Below are positions 42,745 through 50,633 of a stretch of DNA of 64,000 bases, piece after piece; positions within the stretch are counted from its first letter, which is position 1, and every line of letters starts with the position of its first letter. Below the pieces are notes generated by a model. It was not told the DNA's origin. It did no database searches and was given only the letters and a program-made list of their open reading frames with translations. The position numbers and the translations under genes are program-made. Source of the DNA: an uncultured Senegalimassilia sp. (GTDB lineage: Bacteria > Actinomycetota > Coriobacteriia > Coriobacteriales > Eggerthellaceae); the NCBI RefSeq assembly GCF_902464545.1, contig NZ_CABQJR010000004.1, forward strand, positions 46,640 through 110,639, given 5' to 3'.

Positions 42745-43407
42745 ATGACGAAATATGCAATCGTAACCGACCTGAACCGTTGCACGGGCTGTCTTGCATG
42801 CTCGACGGCCTGCAAGACCATCAACGGCGTGCAGCCCGGCGACTTCTGGATCAAGACGCTGCGCATCGGCCCCTTCCCCATCACGGGCGGGTCTGGCGAG
42901 TGGCCTGATGTGACGATGTACTTCATCCCCATCCAGTGCCAGCACTGCGAGCATCCCAAATGCGTCGAGGTGTGCCCCACGCAGGCGTCCCACGTAGCCG
43001 CCGACGGCACCGTGCAGATCGACAAGTCGAAGTGCATCGGCTGCCAGTTCTGCGCCATGGCCTGCCCCTACGGCGTTCGCTACCTTAACGAGGAGGAGCG
43101 TGTCGTGGAGAAGTGCACGCTGTGCGAACAGCGCACGGCCCAAGGCGAGCTGCCCCAGTGCGTCACGCAATGCGGCTCCCGCGCCCGTTTCTTCGGCGAT
43201 TTGGAAAAGGGCATCGACACGTTCGAGGCCCCGGCTCCCACCCACGACAAGGCGACCTCTTACGAGGACATGCTGCACAACCGCACGACCGTCAAGGAGT
43301 GGCTGGAGCCCTACACCGACAACGACATCTATCACCTCACCGACGTGGGAAACGGCCCGCACCTGGCCTACATCCTGCGCGATCGCGAGTGGCAGGGAAA
43401 GGAGTAA
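42745..43407 (+). CDS. Four-cluster ferredoxin subunit of the molybdenum oxidoreductase
   Basis: 220 residues, starting 1 base after the catalytic gene. DmsB/NrfC pattern: CTGCLACSTACKTING; CQHCEHPKCVEVCPTQA; CIGCQFCAMACPYGVRY; and CTLCEQRTAQGELPQC...C. These supply four [4Fe-4S] clusters that carry electrons from the membrane anchor to the molybdenum site. There is no own signal peptide, so it is probably carried through Tat with the catalytic subunit. It is followed 3 bases later by the anchor gene. Confidence 0.93.
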   Translation: MTKYAIVTDLNRCTGCLACSTACKTINGVQPGDFWIKTLRIGPFPITGGSGEWPDVTMYFIPIQCQHCEHPKCVEVCPTQASHVAADGTVQIDKSKCIGCQFCAMACPYGVRYLNEEERVVEKCTLCEQRTAQGELPQCVTQCGSRARFFGDLEKGIDTFEAPAPTHDKATSYEDMLHNRTTVKEWLEPYTDNDIYHLTDVGNGPHLAYILRDREWQGKE

Positions 43408-43410
43408 GAC

Positions 43411-44292
43411 ATGGAACTGCAATGGCCCCTTATCCTGTTCACCACCATCGCCGCATGGTCGGTGGGCGTGTTCGGCGCCCAGAGCCTGCTGGCGTTGAAG
43501 GGTGAAGGCAAGAAAAGCCAGATGACCTGCTGGATCGTGTCCGCCGTGCTGTTGGCGGTATCCGGTATCGCGGTGTTCATGCACCTGCAGCACTGGGAGC
43601 GCATCTTCAACGGCTTCGGCCACATCACCTCCGGCATCACCCAGGAGCTGATCGCCATCGTCGTGCTGGCCGTCATCGCCATCGTCTACCTGGCGTGCCT
43701 GCGCCGCTCCGAGGACGGCGGCAGCGTTCCCGCATGGTGCGCCATCGCCGGCATCGCCATCGCCGTGGTGTTCGATGTGGTTGCCGCCCACTCCTACATG
43801 ATGGACGCGCGCCCCGCGTGGAACTCCATCCTGGAGATCTTGAGCATCGTGGGCGCAAGCTGCATCCTGGGTCCGGCCACTGTGGCGGTGGTGGAATCCG
43901 TGAAGGACGGCGACGTGAGCCCCATGGGCGCCACCGCCACCTTCGCCGGCTCGATCGTGGCCGCCTGCACCACCGTTGCGTACATCATCGGCATGACGCT
44001 TTCCAACAGCGCCTTCACCCAGATCGATTACTACTTCGACCCGGTGCATCCCACGCACGGCATGGTCGACTTGGCGGGCTTGACTCCGTTCGGCTCGGGG
44101 TCGATCGGCCTGACGATCGTCACCATCGTATGCGCCATCATCCCGGTGGCCGCGGCCTATATGGGCAAGAAGAGCGGCAACTGGAAGCTGTGGGGTATCA
44201 TCGGCCTGGCGGCAGGCCTGGTCTGCGCCATCTGCCTGCGCGTGGTGTTCTACCAGATGGGCGCTTCGGTGTACGCACTGTACACGCTGTAG
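43411..44292 (+). CDS. DmsC-like membrane anchor subunit
   Basis: 293 residues with eight predicted membrane helices, starting LQWPLILFTTIAAWSVGVFG. DmsC-family features include a histidine in the second-helix region (FMHLQHWERIFNGF) and a conserved GHITSGITQEL. The terminal helix contains CLRVVFYQMGASVY, the usual last-helix pattern. This subunit anchors the enzyme and oxidises menaquinol. It completes a catalytic-ferredoxin-anchor operon, so the enzyme is respiratory. Confidence 0.88.
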   Translation: MELQWPLILFTTIAAWSVGVFGAQSLLALKGEGKKSQMTCWIVSAVLLAVSGIAVFMHLQHWERIFNGFGHITSGITQELIAIVVLAVIAIVYLACLRRSEDGGSVPAWCAIAGIAIAVVFDVVAAHSYMMDARPAWNSILEILSIVGASCILGPATVAVVESVKDGDVSPMGATATFAGSIVAACTTVAYIIGMTLSNSAFTQIDYYFDPVHPTHGMVDLAGLTPFGSGSIGLTIVTIVCAIIPVAAAYMGKKSGNWKLWGIIGLAAGLVCAICLRVVFYQMGASVYALYTL

Positions 44293-44385
44293 CCCCTATC
44301 CGCTCGGCGTCCTGGCGGCGTCGCCAGCCAACCTATAGCGCCCGGCCCTGACCCTCCCTCCCTCCTTTCAAGACCGGGCGACCCG

Positions 44386-44415
44386 GAAGACGCCGGCTGC
44401 AAAGCCGGCGTCTTC
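44386..44415 (+). terminator. Terminator of the molybdenum oxidoreductase operon
   Basis: Perfect 12-bp stem gaagacgccggc (44386-44397), loop tgcaaa, gccggcgtcttc (44404-44415), followed by ttcatttc. Confidence 0.75.
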
Positions 44416-44496
44416 TTCATTTCGGACTTCAAGACGCAGCGGGCTTCGAGACGATCTTTTGCCAACGCTCTCTGGATTTCCCCAAACCCCCTTCAT

Positions 44497-44550
44497 GGGC
44501 GGAGGAATGCTTGTAAGGCGAATATGTGCCTTACAAGCATTCCTCCGCCC
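44497..44550. repeat. Perfect 23-bp inverted repeat with 8-base loop
   Basis: Left arm 44497-44519 (starts gggcggaggaatgcttgtaa) and right arm 44528-44550 are exact reverse complements around gaatatgt. It lies 72 bases before the acetyltransferase ATG. Just after it a second, looser dyad (atagtcc ... ggactat, about 44559-44599) spans the likely promoter. It is too long for a simple terminator and has no T-run; it could be a mobile palindromic element or an operator. Confidence 0.75.
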
Positions 44551-44621
44551 TATTTGATATAGTCCGCTACCATACTAGTTGGTCTGATATTGGACTATTC
44601 GTAAGGAGCACTGAGGTTTTT

Positions 44622-45257
44622 ATGGAGCACGTTGAATATCGCACGCTTCGGGACGAGGACATCGAGGCGCTTGGCGCCATCCTCGGCGACACGTGGCACA
44701 GCTACACCGACGGCAGAAAACGCATCGCCTCTGGAATCATCGATTTCGCCAACTTCGCGAAGCGCAACACCTTCGCCGAAGTCGCCGTTGTCGACGGCTC
44801 CCCCATCGGCGTGATCATGGCAAGGGCAGGCGCCCCTAACGAGCAAACGCAGGCGCATTGGAAGGCCATCGAGCAAGATGCGCGCAAAGAGCTTGATGAG
44901 CTGGGCGGCAGCAGCGCAGACCTTACGCGATTTCTTGAGGCTATGGAGCAAGCCGACCGCGACCTGCTTGAGCAAAGCGGCTGCAACCCCGATTTCGAAC
45001 TGGTTTTGTTCGCCGTATCCGGCAAAGCAAGAGGCCTGGGAATCGGAAGCACGCTTATGAAACACGTTCAACGTTACCTGGCAGCTGAAGGGGCCTCGAA
45101 GGCGTTCATCTTCACCGACACCGACTGCACGTGGGAATACTACGAGCACCGAGGCATGAGGCGTGCGGCCGAGCAGCCTTTCGCCGACGACGAAACGCGG
45201 ATCCTTCCCGAGCGCATGTTCGTTTACGAGATGGACCTGGAGGGCATCGGGCGATAG
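44622..45257 (+). CDS. GNAT-family N-acetyltransferase
   Basis: 211 residues from ATG at 44622 (aaggagcactgagg upstream); a longer in-frame start inside the palindrome is rejected. The acetyl-CoA motif A is FAVSGKARGLGIGSTLMKHV. The strand before it is DFELVLF, and the C-terminal YYEHRGMRR is typical for GNAT enzymes. The N-terminal half is longer than in minimal GNATs and helical. Substrate unknown. It stands alone between an operon terminator and a convergent ATPase gene, with an unusual palindrome in its leader. Confidence 0.82.
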   Translation: MEHVEYRTLRDEDIEALGAILGDTWHSYTDGRKRIASGIIDFANFAKRNTFAEVAVVDGSPIGVIMARAGAPNEQTQAHWKAIEQDARKELDELGGSSADLTRFLEAMEQADRDLLEQSGCNPDFELVLFAVSGKARGLGIGSTLMKHVQRYLAAEGASKAFIFTDTDCTWEYYEHRGMRRAAEQPFADDETRILPERMFVYEMDLEGIGR

Positions 45258-45297
45258 CGCCGGAAGCCGCACCGTACGCGGGGGCATAGGAGCTAAC

Positions 45298-45426
45298 GAG
45301 CGGTTTGCCGCCCTTGCCCCCGATGGGACGCAGGCTGCCGCCCGTCGCCTTCGCGAGGAGACAGGCCGCCATCCTCCCCCCGTCGGGGCGAATCAGCGGC
45401 GCAGGTCGCCATCCGTTCCCCCGCTG
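45298..45426. repeat. Degenerate tandem repeat between acetyltransferase and ATPase genes
   Basis: Four related units of 29-38 bases start at 45298, 45327, 45358 and 45396. The core is [G/A]-C-[G/A]-CAGG-[C/T]-[C/T/G]-GCC-[A/G]-xCC followed by a C-run. Identity between units is partial. The repeats fill most of the 180-base gap between the convergent genes. Confidence 0.45.
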
Positions 45427-45437
45427 AAATGGAGACC

Positions 45438-47818
45438 CTATTCAGATTCACAGATACGCGCCGCATGAAGCGCATCCAGCTTGAGGTAGAGCGCGTGGAA
45501 CGCCACGGCGGATAACGCCGCGACGATGCCGTGAAACACCCACATGCCCGGTGTGAACGGTGCAATGCAGAACACGCCGGGCATGAGCAGGCACGCGCCA
45601 GCGGTGCCGCCGATCACCACGACAAGCAGCGCCGTGCGGATAGCCGTGAACGGTATGGATAGGCGGATCACCAGGTTGCATCCGATCCAGGACGTCAGCA
45701 GCACGCACAACGTGGACACCTGCTCGTAGTCAAGGCCCATGAGGCAATAGCCCACCACGTTCGCCGCAAGGATGCAGCACACCGAGCATACAGCGCCGGG
45801 AATCGACTTGACGATGACGTTGTCCAGGAAACGACCCCGGATGCGCTCTCGGTTCGGTTCGAGTGCAAGCACGAACGACGGTATGCCGATGGTAAATGCG
45901 CTGATGAGCGTCATCTGGATAGGTTGGAAGGGATATTGCCACGGCGCAGCGATGAACAGCAGGGCGGAAGCGATGGACGACAGCGTTTCACCAAGAACAA
46001 CGATGCGGAACGCTGCAGGTTGTTGATGGATCGACGCCCTTCGGCCACCACCTTCGGCATGCTGGCGAAGTCGTTGTCGACGAGCACCAGCTGCGCCACG
46101 TTGCGCGCGGCATCCGAGCCTGCCGCCATGGCGACGCTGCAATCCGCAGCCTTGAGCGCCAGCGTGTCGTTCACGCCATCGCCGGTCATGGCAACGGTGT
46201 GGCCGGCCTTTTGGAGCGCCAAGACGAACTGCTTTTTCTGCTCAGGCTTCACGCGGCCGAACACGCTGTCGCACGCTAGCGCGCGTTCCACATCGGATTC
46301 GGTTTTCAACGTGGAGGCGTCCACAAAACGATCGGAGCCTTCCACCCCCACCTTTTCGGCGATGCCGGAAACGGTGCGCGGATCATCGCCGCTGATCACA
46401 AGCACGCGCACGCCCTGGTCTTTGAAGTAGGCGATGGTTTCCGCCGCCGTTGGGCGGATCTGATCCCGAATGCCCACAAACCCGAGCGGCCGAAGATCGC
46501 CCCGAATGTTCCCGAACTCATCGAATCCTTCCACGCGAGCGATGAGCAGCAGGCGCGCTTCGGCCGCAAGCCGTTCGACCTGCAGTCTGACGCGCTCATA
46601 AGCGTCGCCGAGCACGAACTGCGCAGCGCCCATGACATAGCACGACCCATTCGAAAGCTGAGCGCCCGACCATTTCTTGTCCGAGCTGAAAGGAATCATG
46701 CGCGAACACGTTTCGGGACGGCCTTCTGCATCCTTGAAATATGCGGCTATCGCTCGAGATGCCTCGTTGGGGTCATCGTCGGCGCAGGCGATGGCGCGCA
46801 ACGCGCGGCGCGCTTCCCGATCAATCGCATCGGGCGCATCCTGGGCGGCTTCGCCCTCTACAGGCCGCACCCAGGCAACCTCCATGTCGCCAGTGGTGAT
46901 GGTGCCCGTTTTGTCCAGGCAGAGCACATCCACGCGCGCCAGCGTTTCAATACAGTACAGTTGCTGCACGAGCACCTGGCTTTTCGACAACCGCACGACG
47001 GCCACGGCTAGAACCGTTGACGTGAGAAGGATCAACCCCTCAGGAATCATGCCCACCAGCGCAGACACCGTTGATAGGATGGCGCTGTTCAGCTCCGAGT
47101 TGCCCGATAGATAATCCCGCGCGAACAGCAACGCTCCCAACGGGAACATGATGCAGCTGACGAATTTGATGATGCCGTTGAGGCAGCGCATGATCTCCGA
47201 GCGCACGGCCTTGCGCTCCTTTGCCTCAGCGGAAATCTTCGCCGCATAGTTCTCAGCGCCAACGTGGACCACGCGCGCGTACACCGTGCCGGAATTGACG
47301 AACGATCCGCTCATGAGCGCATCTCCAGGCTGTTTGCGGATAAGATCGGCCTCACCGGTAAGCAGGCTTTCGTTGACCCGGCATTCGCCGCTCACGACCT
47401 GCGTATCCGCAGGGACTTGATCCCCGCGACGCAATACCACAACATCATCGCGCACCAGCTCATCGAGCGGCAGCTCCGCTTCCATGCCATCGCGCAACGC
47501 ATGCGCTTTCGAGCCGGCTATGATCGACAGCCTGTCGGTGATGCGCTTCGAACGGATCTCCTGAACGATGCCGATAACGGTGTTGCATACGATGACCACC
47601 ATGAACAACATGTTCTTGTACGACCCCGTGAACAGCACGATAAGGGCCAAGACAGCGTTCACCAGATTGAACAGCGTGCATACGTTGTCATGGACGATCT
47701 GCCCGACCGATCGCGTTTTCACGCCCGCATCGACATTGGCCTCGCCCGCGGCGATGCGCGCCTGCGCCTCCTCGGATGCGAGACCAAGCGAAGCCTCTAT
47801 CCCAGCAGCCTCGTTCAT
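45438..47818 (-). pseudogene. P-type cation-transporting ATPase, interrupted by a one-base frameshift
   Basis: ATG at 47818 (ggaggg upstream) opens a frame ending at 45911. The rest continues in another frame to 45438, together about 790 residues. The intact part has the actuator LLTGEAD, phosphorylation site LCLDKTGTITTGD, and hinge MTGDGVNDTLALKAADCSVA. The first frame breaks after NNLQRSASLFLVK. The other frame continues TLSSIASALLFIAAPWQYPF, exactly the expected membrane helices. One A appears lost from gtgaaaacgctg (now gtgaaacgctg; plus-strand TTT at 45986-45988). The missing C-terminal helices make the encoded protein probably inactive unless frameshifting occurs. Ion specificity is not clear. 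Confidence 0.85.
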
Positions 47819-47878
47819 TCCGCTTCCCTCCAACCGACGCCGCGTCAATACAGACCAAGAACCCGAACAACGTGTAAC

Positions 47879-47909
47879 AAAAAGGCCACCGCAGGAAAGC
47901 GATGGCCTT
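47879..47909 (-). terminator. Terminator after tRNA-Thr
   Basis: Minus-strand stem aaggcca (47903-47909 side) with tggcctt (47882-47888 side), followed by TTTTTG. It lies 10 bases after the tRNA 3' end. Confidence 0.75.
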
Positions 47910-47919
47910 GACGTAACGA

Positions 47920-47994
47920 TGGAGCCGGCAACAGGACTCGAACCTGCAACAGGCAGTTTACAAAACTGCTACGCTACCATTGCGTCATGCCGGC
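47920..47994 (-). tRNA. tRNA-Thr (anticodon TGT)
   Basis: A 75-base cloverleaf on the minus strand. The acceptor GCCGGCA (47994-47988) pairs with TGCCGGC. The anticodon stem-loop cagtt-ttTGTaa-aactg gives TGT. The T arm is GCAGGTTCGAGTCCTGT. CCA is encoded at 47922-47920. Confidence 0.97.
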
Positions 47995-48264
47995 ACACGA
48001 AAGTGCATGTCGAGCCATTATACGACAACAACCCGGATTCTCAAAGCTCATCCCATAAAAGGTACAACCATCAACACCAAAATACAGCCGAGCACGTTAA
48101 GCACCCGAATACGGCTGAAGGCATATGGGACCTCCCCCCATAGGTTCTTGCGTGTTTCGCTTAAGCCATCGCTTTCGTTTATCATTCTTAATGCAAATTA
48201 ATGCACGGATGCTCTTGTTTTGCGCATCGCAACCGAACCGTAAACCGCTCTTGTCGAACTGCCG

Positions 48265-48284
48265 CCAGTATCTGGTTATACTGG
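48265..48284 (+). promoter_or_regulatory. Dyad overlapping a probable -10 box upstream of 48337
   Basis: ccagtat (48265-48271), ctggtt, atactgg (48278-48284): a perfect 7-bp inverted repeat that includes tatact. It lies 53 bases before the gene start. It is a possible operator for the CmpB-like gene; the regulator is unknown. Confidence 0.4.
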
Positions 48285-48336
48285 TTCGCGGTAAGAACCC
48301 GCTATCCTACGAACGCGATATCTCATTTGGAGTGTT

Positions 48337-49578
48337 ATGACTAACGACGAACGACAATCTTCCCCTAACACAACGTCCTCCCCCAGGGTAAGGAAACGAT
48401 TCCGAGCCGACCGAGACGCCATCGATCGCAAACGCCTTCCCTTGGCGGTGAAGGTATTCGGCGTGTTGTGCCTTGTGGCAGGCGGAGCTACCGCGGTGCT
48501 TTTGACGATCACCATCGTCACCATGGTGCTGGCATTCACCTCCGGCAACCTTGACATCGAAGCCTCCACCGCCACCGTGGTCATCTATGTGGTGGAATCG
48601 GTGCTGTACACGGCACTGGCCTCCATGTTCGCCATCTTCGGCATCCGCTTGCTGCGAAACAAACGCAAACATGCCGCACGAGGCACCGAGGCCATGATAT
48701 TCATCTTGGCCGCCATCATCATCTGCTCCATCATGCTCAACGGCCTGGGAGCCAACGTGATCCCCCATGCCGTGGTGGCGGTGTTCCTGATCGTCATGCA
48801 GTCCTACCTTGACCCGGCGCTCGCCGGCGAGCGCGAGCTTCGCCGCAAGCTGCGCGACATGGAAACCAGGGAGCAAGCGGAAGACGGCACGCTCGGCCTT
48901 GATCCCACCGGTCGCGGCTACATCACCCTGAACTTCTTCAATCTGTTCTGGATATTCGTGGTGTGCAGCGTGCTTGGCCTTGCCATCGAGACCGTCTATC
49001 ACGTGCTGGTAGTGGACCCCGGCGTTTACGAAGACCGGGCCGGATTGCTGTTCGGGCCTTTTAGCCCCATCTACGGCGTTGGCGCGATGCTGATGACCAT
49101 GGCGCTCAACCGCTTCCATAAAGCGCCTTTCCCCGTGATCTTCCTGGTAAGCGCGGTGATCGGCGGTGCGTTCGAATATGCGGTCAGCTGGTTCATGCAG
49201 TTCGCCTTCGGCATCGTTGCCTGGGACTACACCGGAACGTTCCTTTCCATCGACGGCCGTACCAACGGCATGTTCATGGCCATGTGGGGCGTGCTGGGCC
49301 TGTTCTGGGTGAAACTATGCCTTCCCTGGATGTTGCAACTGGTCAACCGCATCCCCTGGAACTGGCGCTACTCCCTAACCACCGTATGCGCCGCCTTGAT
49401 GATAGCGGACTGCGGAATGACGTTGATGTCGCTTGACCGTTGGTACCAGCGCGAAGCCGGTGTAGCCCCCGACAACGCCATCTCCCGCTTCATCGACGAC
49501 CACTTCGACAACCAATACATGGAGCAACGCTTCCAAAGCATGTCGATCGATCCGGACAACGCAGCGCGTACGCTGTAG
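48337..49578 (+). CDS. CmpB-like polytopic membrane protein (putative ABC-transporter type IV family)
   Basis: 413 residues. The N-terminal 45 residues are basic and soluble. About four membrane helices follow (residues 45-165), then a charged cytoplasmic loop (LRRKLRDMETREQAED). The C-terminal domain carries the PF06541-type signature: FFNLFWIFVVCSVLGLAIET, GLLFGPFSPIYGVGAMLM, FEYAVSWFMQ, and WDYTGTFLSIDGRTN. The family is named after CmpB-like putative transporters, but no transport reaction is established. It is monocistronic and ends before a shared hairpin. Confidence 0.8.
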   Translation: MTNDERQSSPNTTSSPRVRKRFRADRDAIDRKRLPLAVKVFGVLCLVAGGATAVLLTITIVTMVLAFTSGNLDIEASTATVVIYVVESVLYTALASMFAIFGIRLLRNKRKHAARGTEAMIFILAAIIICSIMLNGLGANVIPHAVVAVFLIVMQSYLDPALAGERELRRKLRDMETREQAEDGTLGLDPTGRGYITLNFFNLFWIFVVCSVLGLAIETVYHVLVVDPGVYEDRAGLLFGPFSPIYGVGAMLMTMALNRFHKAPFPVIFLVSAVIGGAFEYAVSWFMQFAFGIVAWDYTGTFLSIDGRTNGMFMAMWGVLGLFWVKLCLPWMLQLVNRIPWNWRYSLTTVCAALMIADCGMTLMSLDRWYQREAGVAPDNAISRFIDDHFDNQYMEQRFQSMSIDPDNAARTL

Positions 49579-49587
49579 GTTAAGCCA

Positions 49588-49621
49588 TGCCGCCGATGCT
49601 TGTCCGCAGGCATCGGCGGCA
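49588..49621. terminator. Bidirectional hairpin between convergent genes
   Basis: Perfect 12-bp stem tgccgccgatgc (49588-49599) with gcatcggcggca (49610-49621), loop of 10. It lies between the CmpB-like gene and the TIGR03915-like gene. Confidence 0.65.
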
Positions 49622-49715
49622 CCCCAAACGCAACGCCCCTTCCAACCGACGCGTTCTCACCTGCCTTCCCGAAGATATTGCGGCAACAAAAAATCGCCCG
49701 TGCGCGCTCGCGTTT

Positions 49716-50633
49716 TTACAGCCGCTTATCCAGGGGCAGCGCAGCAACAGAAGCGCATCGCCCGCGCATGCAATCGCGGTTTTCCTGCCGTCGACCTGAG
49801 GACATAGCTGCCTCGGGTAAAGCGCTCTTCCCACTGCCGTCCGACAGCTCATCACGCACCTCCACGATGTTGCGCCATAACCGCTTCGGCATGAACTGCC
49901 TTCGAAGCTCAGGGTGATAACGAGCCGATATGGACATGGCATCGTAGAACCCCCTCCATGCCGCTTGCATAGCGGCTTCATCGGAGGCATGTTCGGGCAG
50001 ATGTACCTCATCGGTTTGCGCCAAATACCAGCCTGCGCCATCGTAGATGCCCGCGACCTGATGAACCTCGTCGTATACGACGAAACGCTCGGTGTTGAAC
50101 CGACCTGCAAACCAGTCCATGAGCAACGGCACCACATTTGCCTTGGGGTTGCATTTTGCGAACCATATGCCGTTTTCAAAGTGCTCGAAACGCAGGAACT
50201 GCATCATCAAATGCCGCTCGTTCATCACCGAACGGTCAAGACGGGCAACGGGGCCGGCGACGGGATGGGTCAAGTTGCGAATCAAACCGCTGTTCGCGGC
50301 AGCAGGCCGCGCCATGACATGCCGGACGAACCGATATACCGCAACGCCGGCGGAAGGGTCATCCGACAGCGACGCGTGCAACACCGCATCCCAGGCATCC
50401 CGCCCTGCTTTTCGCACGATCCCCGCCTTCACGCGCGAGGCCAACGCCGCATCGGTTTCGATATAGCGCACGCTTTGCCCTAACCGAGGCTGCAACGCGG
50501 TCTCGGCGGAAAAGTCTTCAGGCTGCTCATGCAACGCATAAGCCTGGAATATCGCCGTTAGCAGCCCTTCGGTAGTGCCATCGTGTACATACGCCACGTT
50601 GCTCAGCGGCTCCCTGCCGACATCCAAGCTCAT
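49716..50633 (-). CDS. TIGR03915-type putative DNA metabolism protein (partner of radical SAM repair protein)
   Basis: 305 residues. ATG at 50633 overlaps the stop of the upstream radical SAM gene (ATGA), so the two are coupled. The conserved layout is VAYVHDGTTEGLLTAIFQAY at the start, DRSVMNERHLMMQFLRFEHF, ANVVPLLMDWFAGRF and FVVYDEVHQVAGIY in the middle, and HPELRRQFMPKRLWRNIVE near the end. This matches the TIGR03915 family, found next to a radical SAM protein with a helix-hairpin-helix domain and proposed to act in DNA repair. The last 40 residues (from about 265) are a divergent tail within a repeat-like DNA stretch. Confidence 0.82.
   Translation of the reverse strand: MSLDVGREPLSNVAYVHDGTTEGLLTAIFQAYALHEQPEDFSAETALQPRLGQSVRYIETDAALASRVKAGIVRKAGRDAWDAVLHASLSDDPSAGVAVYRFVRHVMARPAAANSGLIRNLTHPVAGPVARLDRSVMNERHLMMQFLRFEHFENGIWFAKCNPKANVVPLLMDWFAGRFNTERFVVYDEVHQVAGIYDGAGWYLAQTDEVHLPEHASDEAAMQAAWRGFYDAMSISARYHPELRRQFMPKRLWRNIVEVRDELSDGSGKSALPEAAMSSGRRQENRDCMRGRCASVAALPLDKRL

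Noticed and set aside
39123..43058. 1311-codon minus-strand open frame
   Set aside because: Antisense to the molybdenum oxidoreductase operon. Its protein is a low-complexity shadow (many His, Val, Gly) typical of GC-rich codon bias.
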